From positions 21,415,025 through 21,479,024 of the forward strand of contig NC_060108.1 in the NCBI RefSeq assembly GCF_021155765.1: 64,000 nucleotides of DNA, in the 5' to 3' direction. This stretch comes from Diprion similis (taxonomy: Eukaryota; Arthropoda; Insecta; Hymenoptera; Diprionidae). Position numbers and translations under genes: made by a program. Shown here piece by piece: positions 38,703-51,260 of the stretch; the first letter of the stretch is position 1, and every line of letters begins with the position of its first letter. The notes beneath the pieces were generated by a model. It did not search any database, had not been told where the DNA came from, and saw only the letters and a program-made list of their open reading frames with translations.

Positions 38703-41700
38703 GAGAAATCGATTGAGCGCAGTCCCAATACGCTGCGAGCGATAGCTGAAAAGTTACGGCCGAAAAACTCATGATTTTCATCGTCATTTCTCAGCTGCTG
38801 GTCCTACGCTGTTTTTGATGTGTTTTTTGAGTTCCTGGTGGTCCAATTACTCTAGAGATGGTTATACAAATCGATTCCGAGACGAAAAATTTTCGGCTTC
38901 GAAAATGGCCAAAAAAGTAAGGCTAACCCCTTTGGATTTTTGGCGAAAATTTCGACGAGTTTGAAAAAAGCTGCAATCAATTTTCGCATGCCCTATTCCG
39001 ACGTAATTTTGCGAGAGAAATCGATTGAGCGCAGTCCCAATACGCTGCGAGCGATAGCTGAAAAGTTACGGCCGAAAAACTCATGATTTTCATCGTCATT
39101 TCTCTGCTGCTGGTCCTACGCTGTTTTTGATATGTTTTCTGAGTTCCTGGTGGTCCAATTACTCTAGTGATGGTCATACAAATCGATTCGGAGACGACAA
39201 ATTTTCGACTCCGAAAATGGCCAAAAAAGTAAGGCTAACCCCTTTGGATTTTTGGCGAAAATTTCGACGAGTTTGAAAAAAGCTGCAATCAATTTTCGCA
39301 TGCCCTATTCCGACGTAATTTTGCGAGAGAAATCGATTAAGCGCAGTCCCAATACGCTGCGAGCGATAGCTGAAAAGTTACGGCCGAAAAACTCATGATT
39401 TTCATCGTCATTTCTCTGCTGCTGGTCCTACGCTGTTTCTGATGTGTTTTCTGAGTTCCTGGTGGTCCAATTACTCTAGAGATGGTCATACAAATCGATT
39501 CCGAGACGAAAAATTTTCAGCTTCGAAAATGGCCAAAAAAGTAAGGCTAACCCCTTTGGATTTTTGGTGAATATTTCGACGAGTTTGAAAAAAGCTGCAA
39601 TCAATTTTCGCATGCCCTATTCCGACGTAATTTTGCGGGAGAAATCGATTGAGCGCAGTCCCAATACGCTGCGAGCGATAGCTGAAAAGTTACGGCCGAA
39701 AAACTCATGATTTTCATCGTCATTTCTCAGCTGCTGGTCCTACGCTGTTTTTGATGTGTTTTTTGAGTTCCTGGTGGTCCAATTACTCTAGAGATGGTTA
39801 TACAAATCGATTCCGAGACGAAAAATTTTCGGCTTCGAAAATGGCCAAAAAAGTAAGGCTAACCCCTTTGGATTTTTGGCGAAAATTTCGACGAGTTTGA
39901 AAAAAGCTGCAATCAATTTTCGCATGCCCTATTCCGACGTAATTTTGCGAGAGAAATCGATTGAGCGCAGTCCCAATACGCTGCGAGCGATAGCTGAAAA
40001 GTTACGGCCGAAAAACTCATGATTTTCATCGTCATTTCTCTGCTGCTGGTCCTACGCTGTTTTTGATGTGTTTTCTGAGTTCCTGGTGGTCCAATTACTC
40101 TAGTGATGGTCATACAAATCGATTCGGAGACGACAAATTTTCGGCTCCGAAAATGGCCAAAAAAGTAAGGCTAACCCCTTTGGATTTTTGGCGAAAATTT
40201 CGACGACTTTGAAAAAAGCTGCAATCAATTTTCGCATGCCCTATTCCGACGTAATTTTGCGAGAGAAATCGATTGAGCGCAGTCCCAATACGCTGCGAGC
40301 GATAGCTGAAAAGTTACGGCCGAAAAACTCATGATTTTCATCGTCATTTCTCAGCTGCTGGTCCTACGCTGTTTTTGATGTGTTTTTTGAGTTCCTGGTG
40401 GTCCAATTACTCTAGAGATGGTTATACAAATCGATTCCGAGACGAAAAATTTTCGGCTTCGAAAATGGCCAAAAAAGTAAGGCTAACCCCTTTGGATTTT
40501 TGGCGAAAATTTCGACGAGTTTGAAAAAAGCTGCAATCAATTTTCGCATGCCCTATTCCGACGTAATTTTGCGAGAGAAATCGATTGAGCGCAGTCCCAA
40601 TACGCTGCGAGCGATAGCTGAAAAGTTACGGCCGAAAAACTCATGATTTTCATCGTCATTTCTCTGCTGCTGGTCCTACGCTGTTTTTGATATGTTTTCT
40701 GAGTTCCTGGTGGTCCAATTACTCTAGTGATGGTCATACAAATCGATTCGGAGACGACAAATTTTCGACTCCGAAAATGGCCAAAAAAGTAAGGCTAACC
40801 CCTTTGGATTTTTGGCGAAAATTTCGACGAGTTTGAAAAAAGCTGCAATCAATTTTCGCATGCCCTATTCCGACGTAATTTTGCGAGAGAAATCGATTAA
40901 GCGCAGTCCCAATACGCTGCGAGCGATAGCTGAAAAGTTACGGCCGAAAAACTCATGATTTTCATCGTCATTTCTCTGCTGCTGGTCCTACGCTGTTTCT
41001 GATGTGTTTTCTGAGTTCCTGGTGGTCCAATTACTCTAGAGATGGTCATACAAATCGATTCCGAGACGAAAAATTTTCAGCTTCGAAAATGGCCAAAAAA
41101 GTAAGGCTAACCCCTTTGGATTTTTGGTGAATATTTCGACGAGTTTGAAAAAAGCTGCAATCAATTTTCGCATGCCCTATTCCGACGTAATTTTGCGGGA
41201 GAAATCGATTGAGCGCAGTCCCAATACGCTGCGAGCGATAGCTGAAAAGTTACGGCCGAAAAACTCATGATTTTCATCGTCATTTCTCAGCTGCTGGTCC
41301 TACGCTGTTTTTGATGTGTTTTTTGAGTTCCTGGTGGTCCAATTACTCTAGAGATGGTTATACAAATCGATTCCGAGACGAAAAATTTTCGGCTTCGAAA
41401 ATGGCCAAAAAAGTAAGGCTAACCCCTTTGGATTTTTGGCGAAAATTTCGACGAGTTTGAAAAAAGCTGCAATCAATTTTCGCATGCCCTATTCCGACGT
41501 AATTTTGCGAGAGAAATCGATTGAGCGCAGTCCCAATACGCTGCGAGCGATAGCTGAAAAGTTACGGCCGAAAAACTCATGATTTTCATCGTCATTTCTC
41601 TGCTGCTGGTCCTACGCTGTTTTTGATGTGTTTTCTGAGTTCCTGGTGGTCCAATTACTCTAGTGATGGTCATACAAATCGATTCGGAGACGACAAATTT

Positions 41701-41910
41701 TCGGCTCCGAAAATGGCCAAAAAAGTAAGGCTAACCCCTTTGGATTTTTGGCGAAAATTTCGACGACTTTGAAAAAAGCTGCAATCAATTTTCGCATGCC
41801 CTATTCCGACGTAATTTTGCGAGAGAAATCGATTGAGCGCAGTCCCAATACGCTGCGAGCGATAGCTGAAAAGTTACGGCCGAAAAACTCATGATTTTCA
41901 TCGTCATTTC
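38703..41910. repeat. Higher-order repeat: 5-monomer (1,560 bp) tandem duplication
   Basis: Bases 38703-40350 match 40263-41910, offset 1,560 bp (5 monomers). Shared marks include the tttttttgagttcc variant with gttatacaaatcg, and the ttcgactccgaaaatgg variant at about 39,205 and 40,765. The unit is directly tandem, as expected from a single unequal exchange. Confidence 0.82.
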
Positions 41911-44900
41911 TCTGCTGCTGGTCCTACGCTGTTTTTGATGTGTTTTCTGAGTTCCTGGTGGTCCAATTACTCTAGTGATGGTCATACAAATCGATTCGGA
42001 GACGACAAATTTTCGGCTCCGAAAATGGCCGAAAAAGTAAGGCTAACCCCTTTGGATTTTTGGCGAAAATTTCGACGACTTTGAAAAAAGCTGCAATCAA
42101 TTTTCGCATGCCCTATTCCGACGTAATTTTGCGAGAGAAATCGATTGAGCGCAGTCCCAATACGCTGCGAGCGATAGCTGAAAAGTTACGGCCGAAAAAC
42201 TCATGATTTTCATCGTCATTTCTCTGCTGCTGGTCCTACGCTGTTTTTGATGTGTTTTCTGAGTTCCTGGCGGTCCAATTACTCTAGTGATGGTCATACA
42301 AATCGATTCGTAGACGACAAATTTTCGGCTCCGAAAATGGCCAAAAAAGTAAGGCTAACCCCTTTGGATTTTTGGCGAAAATTTCGACGAGTTTGAAAAA
42401 AGCTACAATCAATTTTCGCATGCCCTATTCCGACGTAATTTTGCGAGAGAAATCGATTAAGCGCAGTCCCAATACGCTGCGAGCGATAGCTGAAAAGTTA
42501 CGGCCGAAAAACTCATGATTTCCATCGTCATTTCTCTGCTGCTGGTCTTACGCTGTTTTTGATGTGTTTTCTGAGTTCCTGGTGGTCCAATTACTCTAGT
42601 GATGGTCATACAAATCGATTCGGAGACGACAAATTTTCGGCTCCGAAAATGGCCAAAAAAGTAAGGCTAACCCCTTTGGATTTTTGGCGAAAATTTCGAC
42701 GACTTTGAAAAAAGCTGCAATCAATTTTCGCATGCCCTATTCCGACGTAATTTTGCGAGAGAAATCGATTAAGCGCAGTCCCAATACGCTGCGAGCGATA
42801 GCTGAAAAGTTACGGCCGAAAAACTCATGATTTTCATCGTCATTTCTCTGCTGCTGGTCCTACGCTGTTTTTGATGTGTTTTCTGAGTTCCTGGTGGTCC
42901 AATTACTCTAGAGATGGTCATACAAATGGATTCCGAGACGAAAAATTTTCGGCTTCGAAAATGGCCAAAAAAGTAAGGCTAACCCCTTTGGATTTTTGGC
43001 GAAAATTTCGACGAGTTTGAAAAAAGCTGCAATCAATTTTCGCATGCCCTATTCCGACGTAATTTTGCGAGAGAAATCGATTGAGCGCAGTCCCAATACG
43101 CTGCGAGCGATAGCTGAAAAGTTACGGCCGAAAAACTCATGATTTTCATCGTCATTTCTCTGCTGCTGGTCCTACGCTGATTTTGATGTGTTTTCTGAGT
43201 TCCTGGTGGTCCAATTACTCTAGTGATGGTCATACAAATCGATTCGGAGACGACAAATTTTCGGCTCCGAAAATGGCCAAAAAAGTAAGGCTAACCCCTT
43301 TGGATTTTTGGCGAAAATTTCGACGACTTTGAAAAAAGCTGCAATCAATTTTCGCATGCCCTATTCCGACGTAATTTTGCGAGAGAAATCGATTGAGCGC
43401 AGTCCCAATACGCTGCGAGCGATAGCTGAAAAGTTACGGCCGAAAAACTCATGATTTTCATCGTCATTTCTCTGCTGCTGGTCCTACGCTGTTTTTGATA
43501 TGTTTTCTGAGTTCCTGGTGGTCCAATTACTCTAGTGATGGTCATACAAATCGATTCGGAGACGACAAATTTTCGACTCCGAAAATGGCCAAAAAAGTAA
43601 GGCTAACCCCTTTGGATTTTTGGCGAAAATTTCGACGAGTTTGAAAAAAGCTGCAATCAATTTTCGCATGCCCTATTCCGACGTAATTTTGCGAGAGAAA
43701 TCGATTAAGCGCAGTCCCAATACGCTGCGAGCGATAGCTGAAAAGTTACGGCCGAAAAACTCATGATTTTCATCGTCATTTCTCTGCTGCTGGTCCTACG
43801 CTGTTTCTGATGTGTTTTCTGAGTTCCTGGTGGTCCAATTACTCTAGAGATGGTCATACAAATCGATTCCGAGACGAAAAATTTTCAGCTTCGAAAATGG
43901 CCAAAAAAGTAAGGCTAACCCCTTTGGATTTTTGGTGAATATTTCGACGAGTTTGAAAAAAGCTGCAATCAATTTTCGCATGCCCTATTCCGACGTAATT
44001 TTGCGGGAGAAATCGATTGAGCGCAGTCCCAATACGCTGCGAGCGATAGCTGAAAAGTTACGGCCGAAAAACTCATGATTTTCATCGTCATTTCTCAGCT
44101 GCTGGTCCTACGCTGTTTTTGATGTGTTTTTTGAGTTCCTGGTGGTCCAATTACTCTAGAGATGGTTATACAAATCGATTCCGAGACGAAAAATTTTCGG
44201 CTTCGAAAATGGCCAAAAAAGTAAGGCTAACCCCTTTGGATTTTTGGCGAAAATTTCGACGAGTTTGAAAAAAGCTGCAATCAATTTTCGCATGCCCTAT
44301 TCCGACGTAATTTTGCGAGAGAAATCGATTGAGCGCAGTCCCAATACGCTGCGAGCGATAGCTGAAAAGTTACGGCCGAAAAACTCATGATTTTCATCGT
44401 CATTTCTCTGCTGCTGGTCCTACGCTGTTTTTGATGTGTTTTCTGAGTTCCTGGTGGTCCAATTACTCTAGTGATGGTCATACAAATCGATTCGGAGACG
44501 ACAAATTTTCGGCTCCGAAAATGGCCAAAAAAGTAAGGCTAACCCCTTTGGATTTTTGGCGAAAATTTCGACGACTTTGAAAAAAGCTGCAATCAATTTT
44601 CGCATGCCCTATTCCGACGTAATTTTGCGAGAGAAATCGATTGAGCGCAGTCCCAATACGCTGCAAGCGATAGCTGAAAAGTTACGGCCGAAAAACTCAT
44701 GATTTTCATCGTCATTTCTCTGCTGCTGGTCCTACGCTGTTTTTGATGTGTTTTCTGAGTTCCTGGTGGTCCAATTACTCTAGTGATGGTCATACAAATC
44801 GATTCGGAGACGACAAATTTTCGGCTCCGAAAATGGCCGAAAAAGTAAGGCTAACCCCTTTGGATTTTTGGCGAAAATTTCGACGACTTTGAAAAAAGCT

Positions 44901-46280
44901 GCAATCAATTTTCGCATGCCCTATTCCGACGTAATTTTGCGAGAGAAATCGATTGAGCGCAGTCCCAATACGCTGCGAGCGATAGCTGAAAAGTTACGGC
45001 CGAAAAACTCATGATTTTCATCGTCATTTCTCTGCTGCTGGTCCTACGCTGTTTTTGATGTGTTTTCTGAGTTCCTGGCGGTCCAATTACTCTAGTGATG
45101 GTCATACAAATCGATTCGTAGACGACAAATTTTCGGCTCCGAAAATGGCCAAAAAAGTAAGGCTAACCCCTTTGGATTTTTGGCGAAAATTTCGACGAGT
45201 TTGAAAAAAGCTACAATCAATTTTCGCATGCCCTATTCCGACGTAATTTTGCGAGAGAAATCGATTAAGCGCAGTCCCAATACGCTGCGAGCGATAGCTG
45301 AAAAGTTACGGCCGAAAAACTCATGATTTCCATCGTCATTTCTCTGCTGCTGGTCTTACGCTGTTTTTGATGTGTTTTCTGAGTTCCTGGTGGTCCAATT
45401 ACTCTAGTGATGGTCATACAAATCGATTCGGAGACGACAAATTTTCGGCTCCGAAAATGGCCAAAAAAGTAAGGCTAACCCCTTTGGATTTTTGGCGAAA
45501 ATTTCGACGACTTTGAAAAAAGCTGCAATCAATTTTCGCATGCCCTATTCCGACGTAATTTTGCGAGAGAAATCGATTAAGCGCAGTCCCAATACGCTGC
45601 GAGCGATAGCTGAAAAGTTACGGCCGAAAAACTCATGATTTTCATCGTCATTTCTCTGCTGCTGGTCCTACGCTGTTTTTGATGTGTTTTCTGAGTTCCT
45701 GGTGGTCCAATTACTCTAGAGATGGTCATACAAATGGATTCCGAGACGAAAAATTTTCGGCTTCGAAAATGGCCAAAAAAGTAAGGCTAACCCCTTTGGA
45801 TTTTTGGCGAAAATTTCGACGAGTTTGAAAAAAGCTGCAATCAATTTTCGCATGCCCTATTCCGACGTAATTTTGCGAGAGAAATCGATTGAGCGCAGTC
45901 CCAATACGCTGCGAGCGATAGCTGAAAAGTTACGGCCGAAAAACTCATGATTTTCATCGTCATTTCTCTGCTGCTGGTCCTACGCTGATTTTGATGTGTT
46001 TTCTGAGTTCCTGGTGGTCCAATTACTCTAGTGATGGTCATACAAATCGATTCGGAGACGACAAATTTTCGGCTCCGAAAATGGCCAAAAAAGTAAGGCT
46101 AACCCCTTTGGATTTTTGGCGAAAATTTCGACGACTTTGAAAAAAGCTGCAATCAATTTTCGCATGCCCTATTCCGACGTAATTTTGCGAGAGAAATCGA
46201 TTGAGCGCAGTCCCAATACGCTGCGAGCGATAGCTGAAAAGTTACGGCCGAAAAACTCATGATTTTCATCGTCATTTCTC
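40519..46280. repeat. Higher-order repeat: 9-monomer (2,808 bp) unit, two tandem copies
   Basis: Bases 40519-43472 match 43327-46280 at an offset of 2,808 bp (9 monomers), so the two copies directly abut. Shared marks in order include ttcgactccg, the gcgggagaaatcg monomer, gccgaaaaagtaagg, gattcgtagacg, aaaagctacaatc and ggtcttacgctg. One mismatch is seen at 44,665 (ctgcaagcg versus ctgcgagcg). The block overlaps the 5-monomer duplication, giving nested layers of amplification. Confidence 0.85.
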
Positions 46281-49200
46281 AGCTGCTGGTCCTACGCTGT
46301 TTTTGATGTGTTTTCTGAGTTCCTGGTGGTCCAATTACTCTAGAGATGGTCATACAAATCGATTCCGAGACGAAAAATTCTCGGCTTCGAAAATGTCCAA
46401 AAAAGTAAGGCTAACCCCTTTGGATTTTTGGCGAAAATTTCGACGAGTTTGAAAAAAGCTGCAATCAATTTTCTCATGCCCTATTCCGACGTAATTTTGC
46501 GAGAGAAATCGATTGAGCGCAGTCCCAATACGCTGCGAGCGATCGCTGAAAAGTTACGGCCGAAAAACTCATGATTTTCATCGTCATTTCTCTGCTGCTG
46601 GTCCGACGCTGATTTTGATGTGTTTTCTGAGTTCCTGGTGGTCCAATTACTCTAGTGATGGTCATACAAATCGATTCGGAGACGACAAATTTTCGGCTCC
46701 GAAAATGGCCAAAAAAGTAAGGCTAACCCCTTTGGATTTTTGGCGAAAATTTCGACGACTTTGAAAAAAGCTGCAATCAATTTTCGCATGCCCTATTCCG
46801 ACGTAATTTTGCGAGAGAAATCGATTGAGCGCAGTCCCAATACGCTGCGAGCGATAGCTGAAAAGTTACGGCCGAAAAACTCATGATTTTCATCGTCATT
46901 TCTCAGCTGCTGGTCCTACGCTGTTTTTGATGTGTTTTCTGAGTTCCTGGTGGTCCAATTACTCTAGAGATGGTCATACAAATCGATTCCGAGACGAAAA
47001 ATTCTCGGCTTCGAAAATGTCCAAAAAAGTAAGGCTAACCCCTTTGGATTTTTGGCGAAAATTTCGACGAGTTTGAAAAAAGCTGCAATCAATTTTCGCA
47101 TGCCCTATTCCGACGTAATTTTGCGAGAGAAATCGATTGAGCGCAGTCCCAATACGCTGCGAGCGATAGCTGAAAAGTTACGGCCGAAAAACTCATGATT
47201 TTCATCGTCATTTCTCTGCTGCTGGTCCTACGCTGTTTTTGATGTGTTTTCTGAGTTCCTGGCGGTCCAATTACTCTAGTGATGGTCATACAAATCGATT
47301 CGGAGACGACAAATTTTCGGCTCCGAAAATGGCCAAAAAAGTAAGGCTAACCCCTTTGGATTTTTGGCGAAAATTTCGACGAGTTTGAAAAAAGCTGCAA
47401 TCAATTTTCGCATGCCCTATTCCGACGTAATTTTGCGAGAGAAATCGATTAAGCGCAGTCCCAATACGCTGCGAGCGATAGCTGAAAAGTTACGGCCGAA
47501 AAACTCATGATTTCCATCGTCATTTCTCTGCTGCTGGTCTTACGCTGTTTTTGATGTGTTTTCTGAGTTCCTGGTGGTCCAATTACTCTAGTGATGGTCA
47601 TACAAATCGATTCGGAGACGACAAATTTTCGGCTCCGAAAATGGCCAAAAAAGTAAGGCTAACCCCTTTGGATTTTTGGCGAAAATTTCGACGACTTTGA
47701 AAAAAGCTGCAATCAATTTTCGCATGCCCTATTCCGACGTAATTTTGCGAGAGAAATCGATTAAGCGCAGTCCCAATACGCTGCGAGCGATAGCTGAAAA
47801 GTTACGGCCGAAAAACTCATGATTTTCATCGTCATTTCTCTGCTGCTGGTCCTACGCTGTTTTTGATGTGTTTTCTGAGTTCCTGGTGGTCCAATTACTC
47901 TAGAGATGATCATACAAATGGATTCCGAGACGAAAAATTTTCGGCTTCGAAAATGGCCAAAAAAGTAAGGCTAACCCCTTTGGATTTTTGGCGAAAATTT
48001 CGACGAGTTTGAAAAAAGCTGCAATCAATTTTCGCATGCCCTATTCCGACGTAATTTTGCGAGAGAAATCGATTGAGCGCAGTCCCAATACGCTGCGAGC
48101 GATAGCTGAAAAGTTACGGCCGAAAAACTCATGATTTTCATCGTCATTTCTCTGCTGCTGGTCCTACGCTGATTTTGATGTGTTTTCTGAGTTCCTGGTG
48201 GTCCAATTACTCTAGTTATGGTCATACAAATCGATTCGGAGACGACAAATTTTCGGCTCCGAAAATGGCCAAAAAAGTAAGGCTAACCCCTTTGGATTTT
48301 TGGCGAAAATTTCGACGACTTTGAAAAAAGCTGCAATCAATTTTCGCATGCCCTATTCCGACGTAATTTTGCGAGAGAAATCGATTGAGCGCAGTCCCAA
48401 TACGCTGCGAGCGATAGCTGAAAAGTTACGGCCGAAAAACTCATGATTTTCATCGTCATTTCTCAGCTGCTGGTCCTACGCTGTTTTTGATGTGTTTTCT
48501 GAGTTCCTGGTGGTCCAATTACTCTAGAGTTGGTCATACAAATCGATTCCGAGACGAAAAATTTTCGGCTTCGAAAATGGCCAATAAAGTAAGGCTAACC
48601 CCTTTGGATTTTTAGCGAAAATTTCGACGAGTTTGAAAAAAGCTGCAATCAATTTTCGCATGCCCTATTCCGACGTAATTTTGCGAGAGAAATCGATTGA
48701 GCGCAGTCCCAATACGCTGCGAGCGATAGCTGAAAAGTTACGGCCGAAAAACTCATGATTTTCATCGTCATTTCTCTGCTGCTGGTCCTACGCTGTTTTT
48801 GATGTGTTTTCTGAGTTCCTGGTGGTCCAATTACTCTAGTTATGGTCATACAAATCGATTCGGAGACGACAAATTTTCGGCTCCGAAAATGGCCAAAAAA
48901 GTAAGGCTAACCCCTTTGGATTTTTGGCGAAAATTTCGACGAGTTTGAAAAAAGCTGCAATCAATTTTCGCATGCCCTATTCCGACGTAATTTTGCGAGA
49001 GAAATCGATTAAGCGCAGTCCCAATACGCTGCGAGCGATAGCTGAAAAGTTACGGCCGAAAAACTCATGATTTTCATCGTCATTTCTCTGCTGCTGGTCC
49101 TACGCTGTTTCTGATGTGTCTTCTGAGTTCCTGGTGGTCCAATTACTCTAGAGATGGTCATACAAATCGATTCCGAGACGAAAAATTTTCGGCTTCGAAA

Positions 49201-49472
49201 ATGGCCAAAAAAGTAAGGCTAACCCCTTTGGATTTTTGGCGAAAATTTCGACGAGTTTGAAAAAAGCTGCAATCAATTTTCGCATGCCCTATTCCGACGT
49301 AATTTTGCGAGAGAAATCGATTGAGCGCAGTCCCAATACGCTGCGAGCGATAGCTGAAAAGTTACGGCCGAAAAACTCATGATTTTCATCGTCATTTCTC
49401 TGCTGCTGGTCCTACGCTGTTTTTGATGTGTTTTCTGAGTTCCTGGTGGTCCAATTACTCTAGTGATGGTCA

Positions 49473-50184
49473 TACAAATCGATTCTGAGACGACAAATTT
49501 TCGGCTCCGAAAATGACCAAAAAAGTAAGGCTAACCCCTTTGGATTTTTGGCTAAAATTTCGACGACTTTGAACAAAGCTGCAATCAATTTTCGCATGCC
49601 CTATTCCGACGTAATTTTGCGAGAGAAATTGATTAAGCGCAGTCCCAATACGCTACGAGCGATAGCTGAAAAGTTACGGCCGAAATACTCATGATTTTCA
49701 TCGTCATTTCTCTGCTGCTGGTCCTACGCTGTTTTTGATGTGTTTACTGAGTTCCTTGTGGTCCAATTACTCTAGAGATGGTCATACAAATCGATTCTGA
49801 GACGAGAAATTTTTTTGCTTCGAAAATGACCAAAAAAGTAAGGCTAACCCCTTTGGATTTTTGGCGAAAATTTCGACGACTTTGAACAAAGCTGCAATCA
49901 ATTTTCGCATGCCCTATTCCGACGTAATTTTGCGAGAGAAATCGATTAAGCGCAGTCCCAATACGCTGCGAGCGATAGCTGAAAAGTTACGGCCGAAATA
50001 CTCATGATTTTCATCGTCATTTCTCTGCTGCTGGTCCTACGCTGTTTTTGATGTGTTTACTGAGTTCCTTGTGGTCCAATTACTCTAGAGATGGTCATAC
50101 AAATCGATTCTGAGACGAGAAATTTTTTGCTCCGAAAATGACTAAAAAAGTAAGGCTAACCCCTTTGGATTTTTGGCGAAAATT
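49473..50184. repeat. Divergent terminal monomers of the satellite array
   Basis: The last two full monomers share variants not seen in the array interior: gaacaaagctgc, gccgaaatactc, gtgtttactgag, ccttgtggtcc and gattctgagacgagaaat. The first of them also has a 1-bp gain in the T-run near 49,810 (repeat spacing 313 instead of 312). Terminal copies that resemble each other but not the interior are what is expected where homogenisation by unequal exchange becomes weak. Confidence 0.85.
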
Positions 50185-50410
50185 TCGTCGAGTTTGGAAA
50201 GTGCTGCAATTGCTTCTTTGAGACACTATTCCGACGCAATTTTGCGAGAGGAATCGATTGAGTGCAGTCTCAATACTCTGCGAGCAACGGATCAAAACCC
50301 ACACTCAAAAGAACGAAAAACTTTTTTTTCCACTTCTGTGTTGCTGGTCTTTTTTTTTTAATTTCATTATTGTTTGACCTACGCTTCCTTTTGTGTGATT
50401 TTTTTTCATC
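50185..50410. repeat. Decayed satellite monomer at the array edge (relic 1)
   Basis: The satellite register continues but with many changes: ggaaagtgctgcaattgc for aaaaaagctgcaatcaat, gcaattttgcgagaggaatcg, and gagtgcagtctcaatactctg. After acggatcaaaac it continues through cgaaaaac and tgctggtc into a T-rich insertion, then cctacgcttccttttgtgtg, matching the cctacgctgtttttgatgtg part of the monomer. Past about 50,410 I cannot align it. Confidence 0.75.
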
Positions 50411-50559
50411 CGAAATTTCAGTGTCAAACTGCTTCTGGTATCAGGAGAACATCGGAGCCGATGAGATCCCTTGACAACAGGTATTGATTGATCGAATCAT
50501 TACGTTGTTCATGCTGCGTGCCTGAATGCGCGCCAGCCTGCTTGAGAGCTCGTGATCGC

Positions 50560-50625
50560 TTGCTGAGCGAGTCACGGATCAAAAGTGATGGCCGAAAAGA
50601 ATAAAATTGGCATCAACGGTTTCAG
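50560..50625. repeat. Short satellite relic 2
   Basis: The stretch ctgagcgag...acggatcaaaagtgatggccgaaaa resembles the ctgcgagcgatagctgaaaagttacggccgaaaa part of the monomer. It shares acggatcaaaa (50,574-50,584) with relic 1 (50,287-50,297), where the main array reads tagctgaaaa. That shared difference supports descent from a common older variant. The match is short, so it is less certain than relics 1 and 3. Confidence 0.5.
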
Positions 50626-51045
50626 AAGGACGAGAAGATATATCACAACCTCATTTATAGGTTTTTGCTTTCAGTTTCAGTTTATTTAACATGTCTTAAT
50701 AGTAATACAAGTGTGTGGTGTGAGTGTTGAGTACTTTAACAAGTTACCGAATATTATGAAGGTGAAAAACAAAGAGAATATTATAAATAATACGTACAAT
50801 TTACATTACGCTCAGCAGAATACGAAAAATGTAATATGAGATAATTATTTCTGTAGTTTTCAAGTATAGTTCAAGTTCTGTCCTACACACATGTGCAATG
50901 GATCCCTACAGGATATGATGTGTATGATATTCAACTGTTAGTGTATTTTGAAACATGTATTAAAATAATGAATAAGTGAATTTTTCCCCGTATACTTTCT
51001 GTATTTCCTTAGCTTTTGTTCGTACACCATTTCAAATGCCTTCAC

Positions 51046-51260
51046 TGATTCCATGGTAATTTCTTTGCTGCTGGTCGTTTGCTGTCGGATGTCTTTTTGT
51101 CGTTCTAGAGGATCAAATTAATGCAGAAAGGATCTCGGCCCCAAATTGATTTTGAAACGACGAATTCGAAAAGTGCTGAAATCAATTCTTTGATGCACCA
51201 TATCCAACAAAATCGATTGTGTATAGTTCGAAATCAGTAAAATTATTCGTCCGAAACATA
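51046..51260. repeat. Isolated, internally deleted satellite monomer (relic 3)
   Basis: About 860 bp beyond the array edge the monomer order reappears in degraded form: tttctttgctgctggtc (array tttctctgctgctggtc), gttctagaggatcaaatta (array gttcctggtggtccaatta), aaattgattttgaaacgacga, tgctgaaatcaattc and aaaatcgattgtgtatag. The segment equivalent to ggccaaaaaagtaaggc through the gacgagtttg region is missing. Like relic 1 it has aaagtgctg and ttctttga where the array has aaaagctg and ttttcgca, suggesting an older subfamily. Confidence 0.7.

Larger units (their letters stand above)
1..50184. repeat. Satellite DNA array, 312-bp monomer, about 161 tandem copies
   Basis: The whole stretch is one head-to-tail tandem repeat. 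Monomer starts (taking cgtaattttgcgagag as the first bases) fall at 1, 313, 625, 937 and so on, exactly 312 bp apart. The register holds to about 30,505, shifts once by +1, then holds again to about 49.8 kb, where a second +1 occurs. Copies differ by a few scattered substitutions each. Each monomer has two AAATCGATT motifs about 162 bp apart and a short dyad near monomer position 200-217. The array continues past the left edge, so its full size is unknown. The length is close to two nucleosome repeats, common for satellites, but any centromeric or heterochromatic role is inference. 312 is divisible by 3, so the same small open frames recur in every monomer; none looks like a protein gene. I do not recognise this family by name. 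Confidence 0.98.

Noticed and set aside
600-49473. Dozens of minus-strand 61-69 aa open frames and plus-strand 83-90 aa frames repeated through the array, nearly identical to each other
   Set aside because: They recur because the monomer is 312 bp (divisible by 3) and copied. Most lack a plausible start context, substitutions do not favour silent sites by eye, and no domain is recognisable.
1-50184. CRISPR array
   Set aside because: The repeat unit is 312 bp with no unique spacers, the copies are directly contiguous, and the flanking genes are eukaryotic.
1-50184. CENP-B box in the satellite
   Set aside because: The CG-rich dyad does not match the CENP-B box core spacing as I know it.
50173-50474. 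Two overlapping plus-strand open frames (62 and 70 aa) at the array edge
   Set aside because: They lie within decayed satellite and a T-rich tract and have no protein features.
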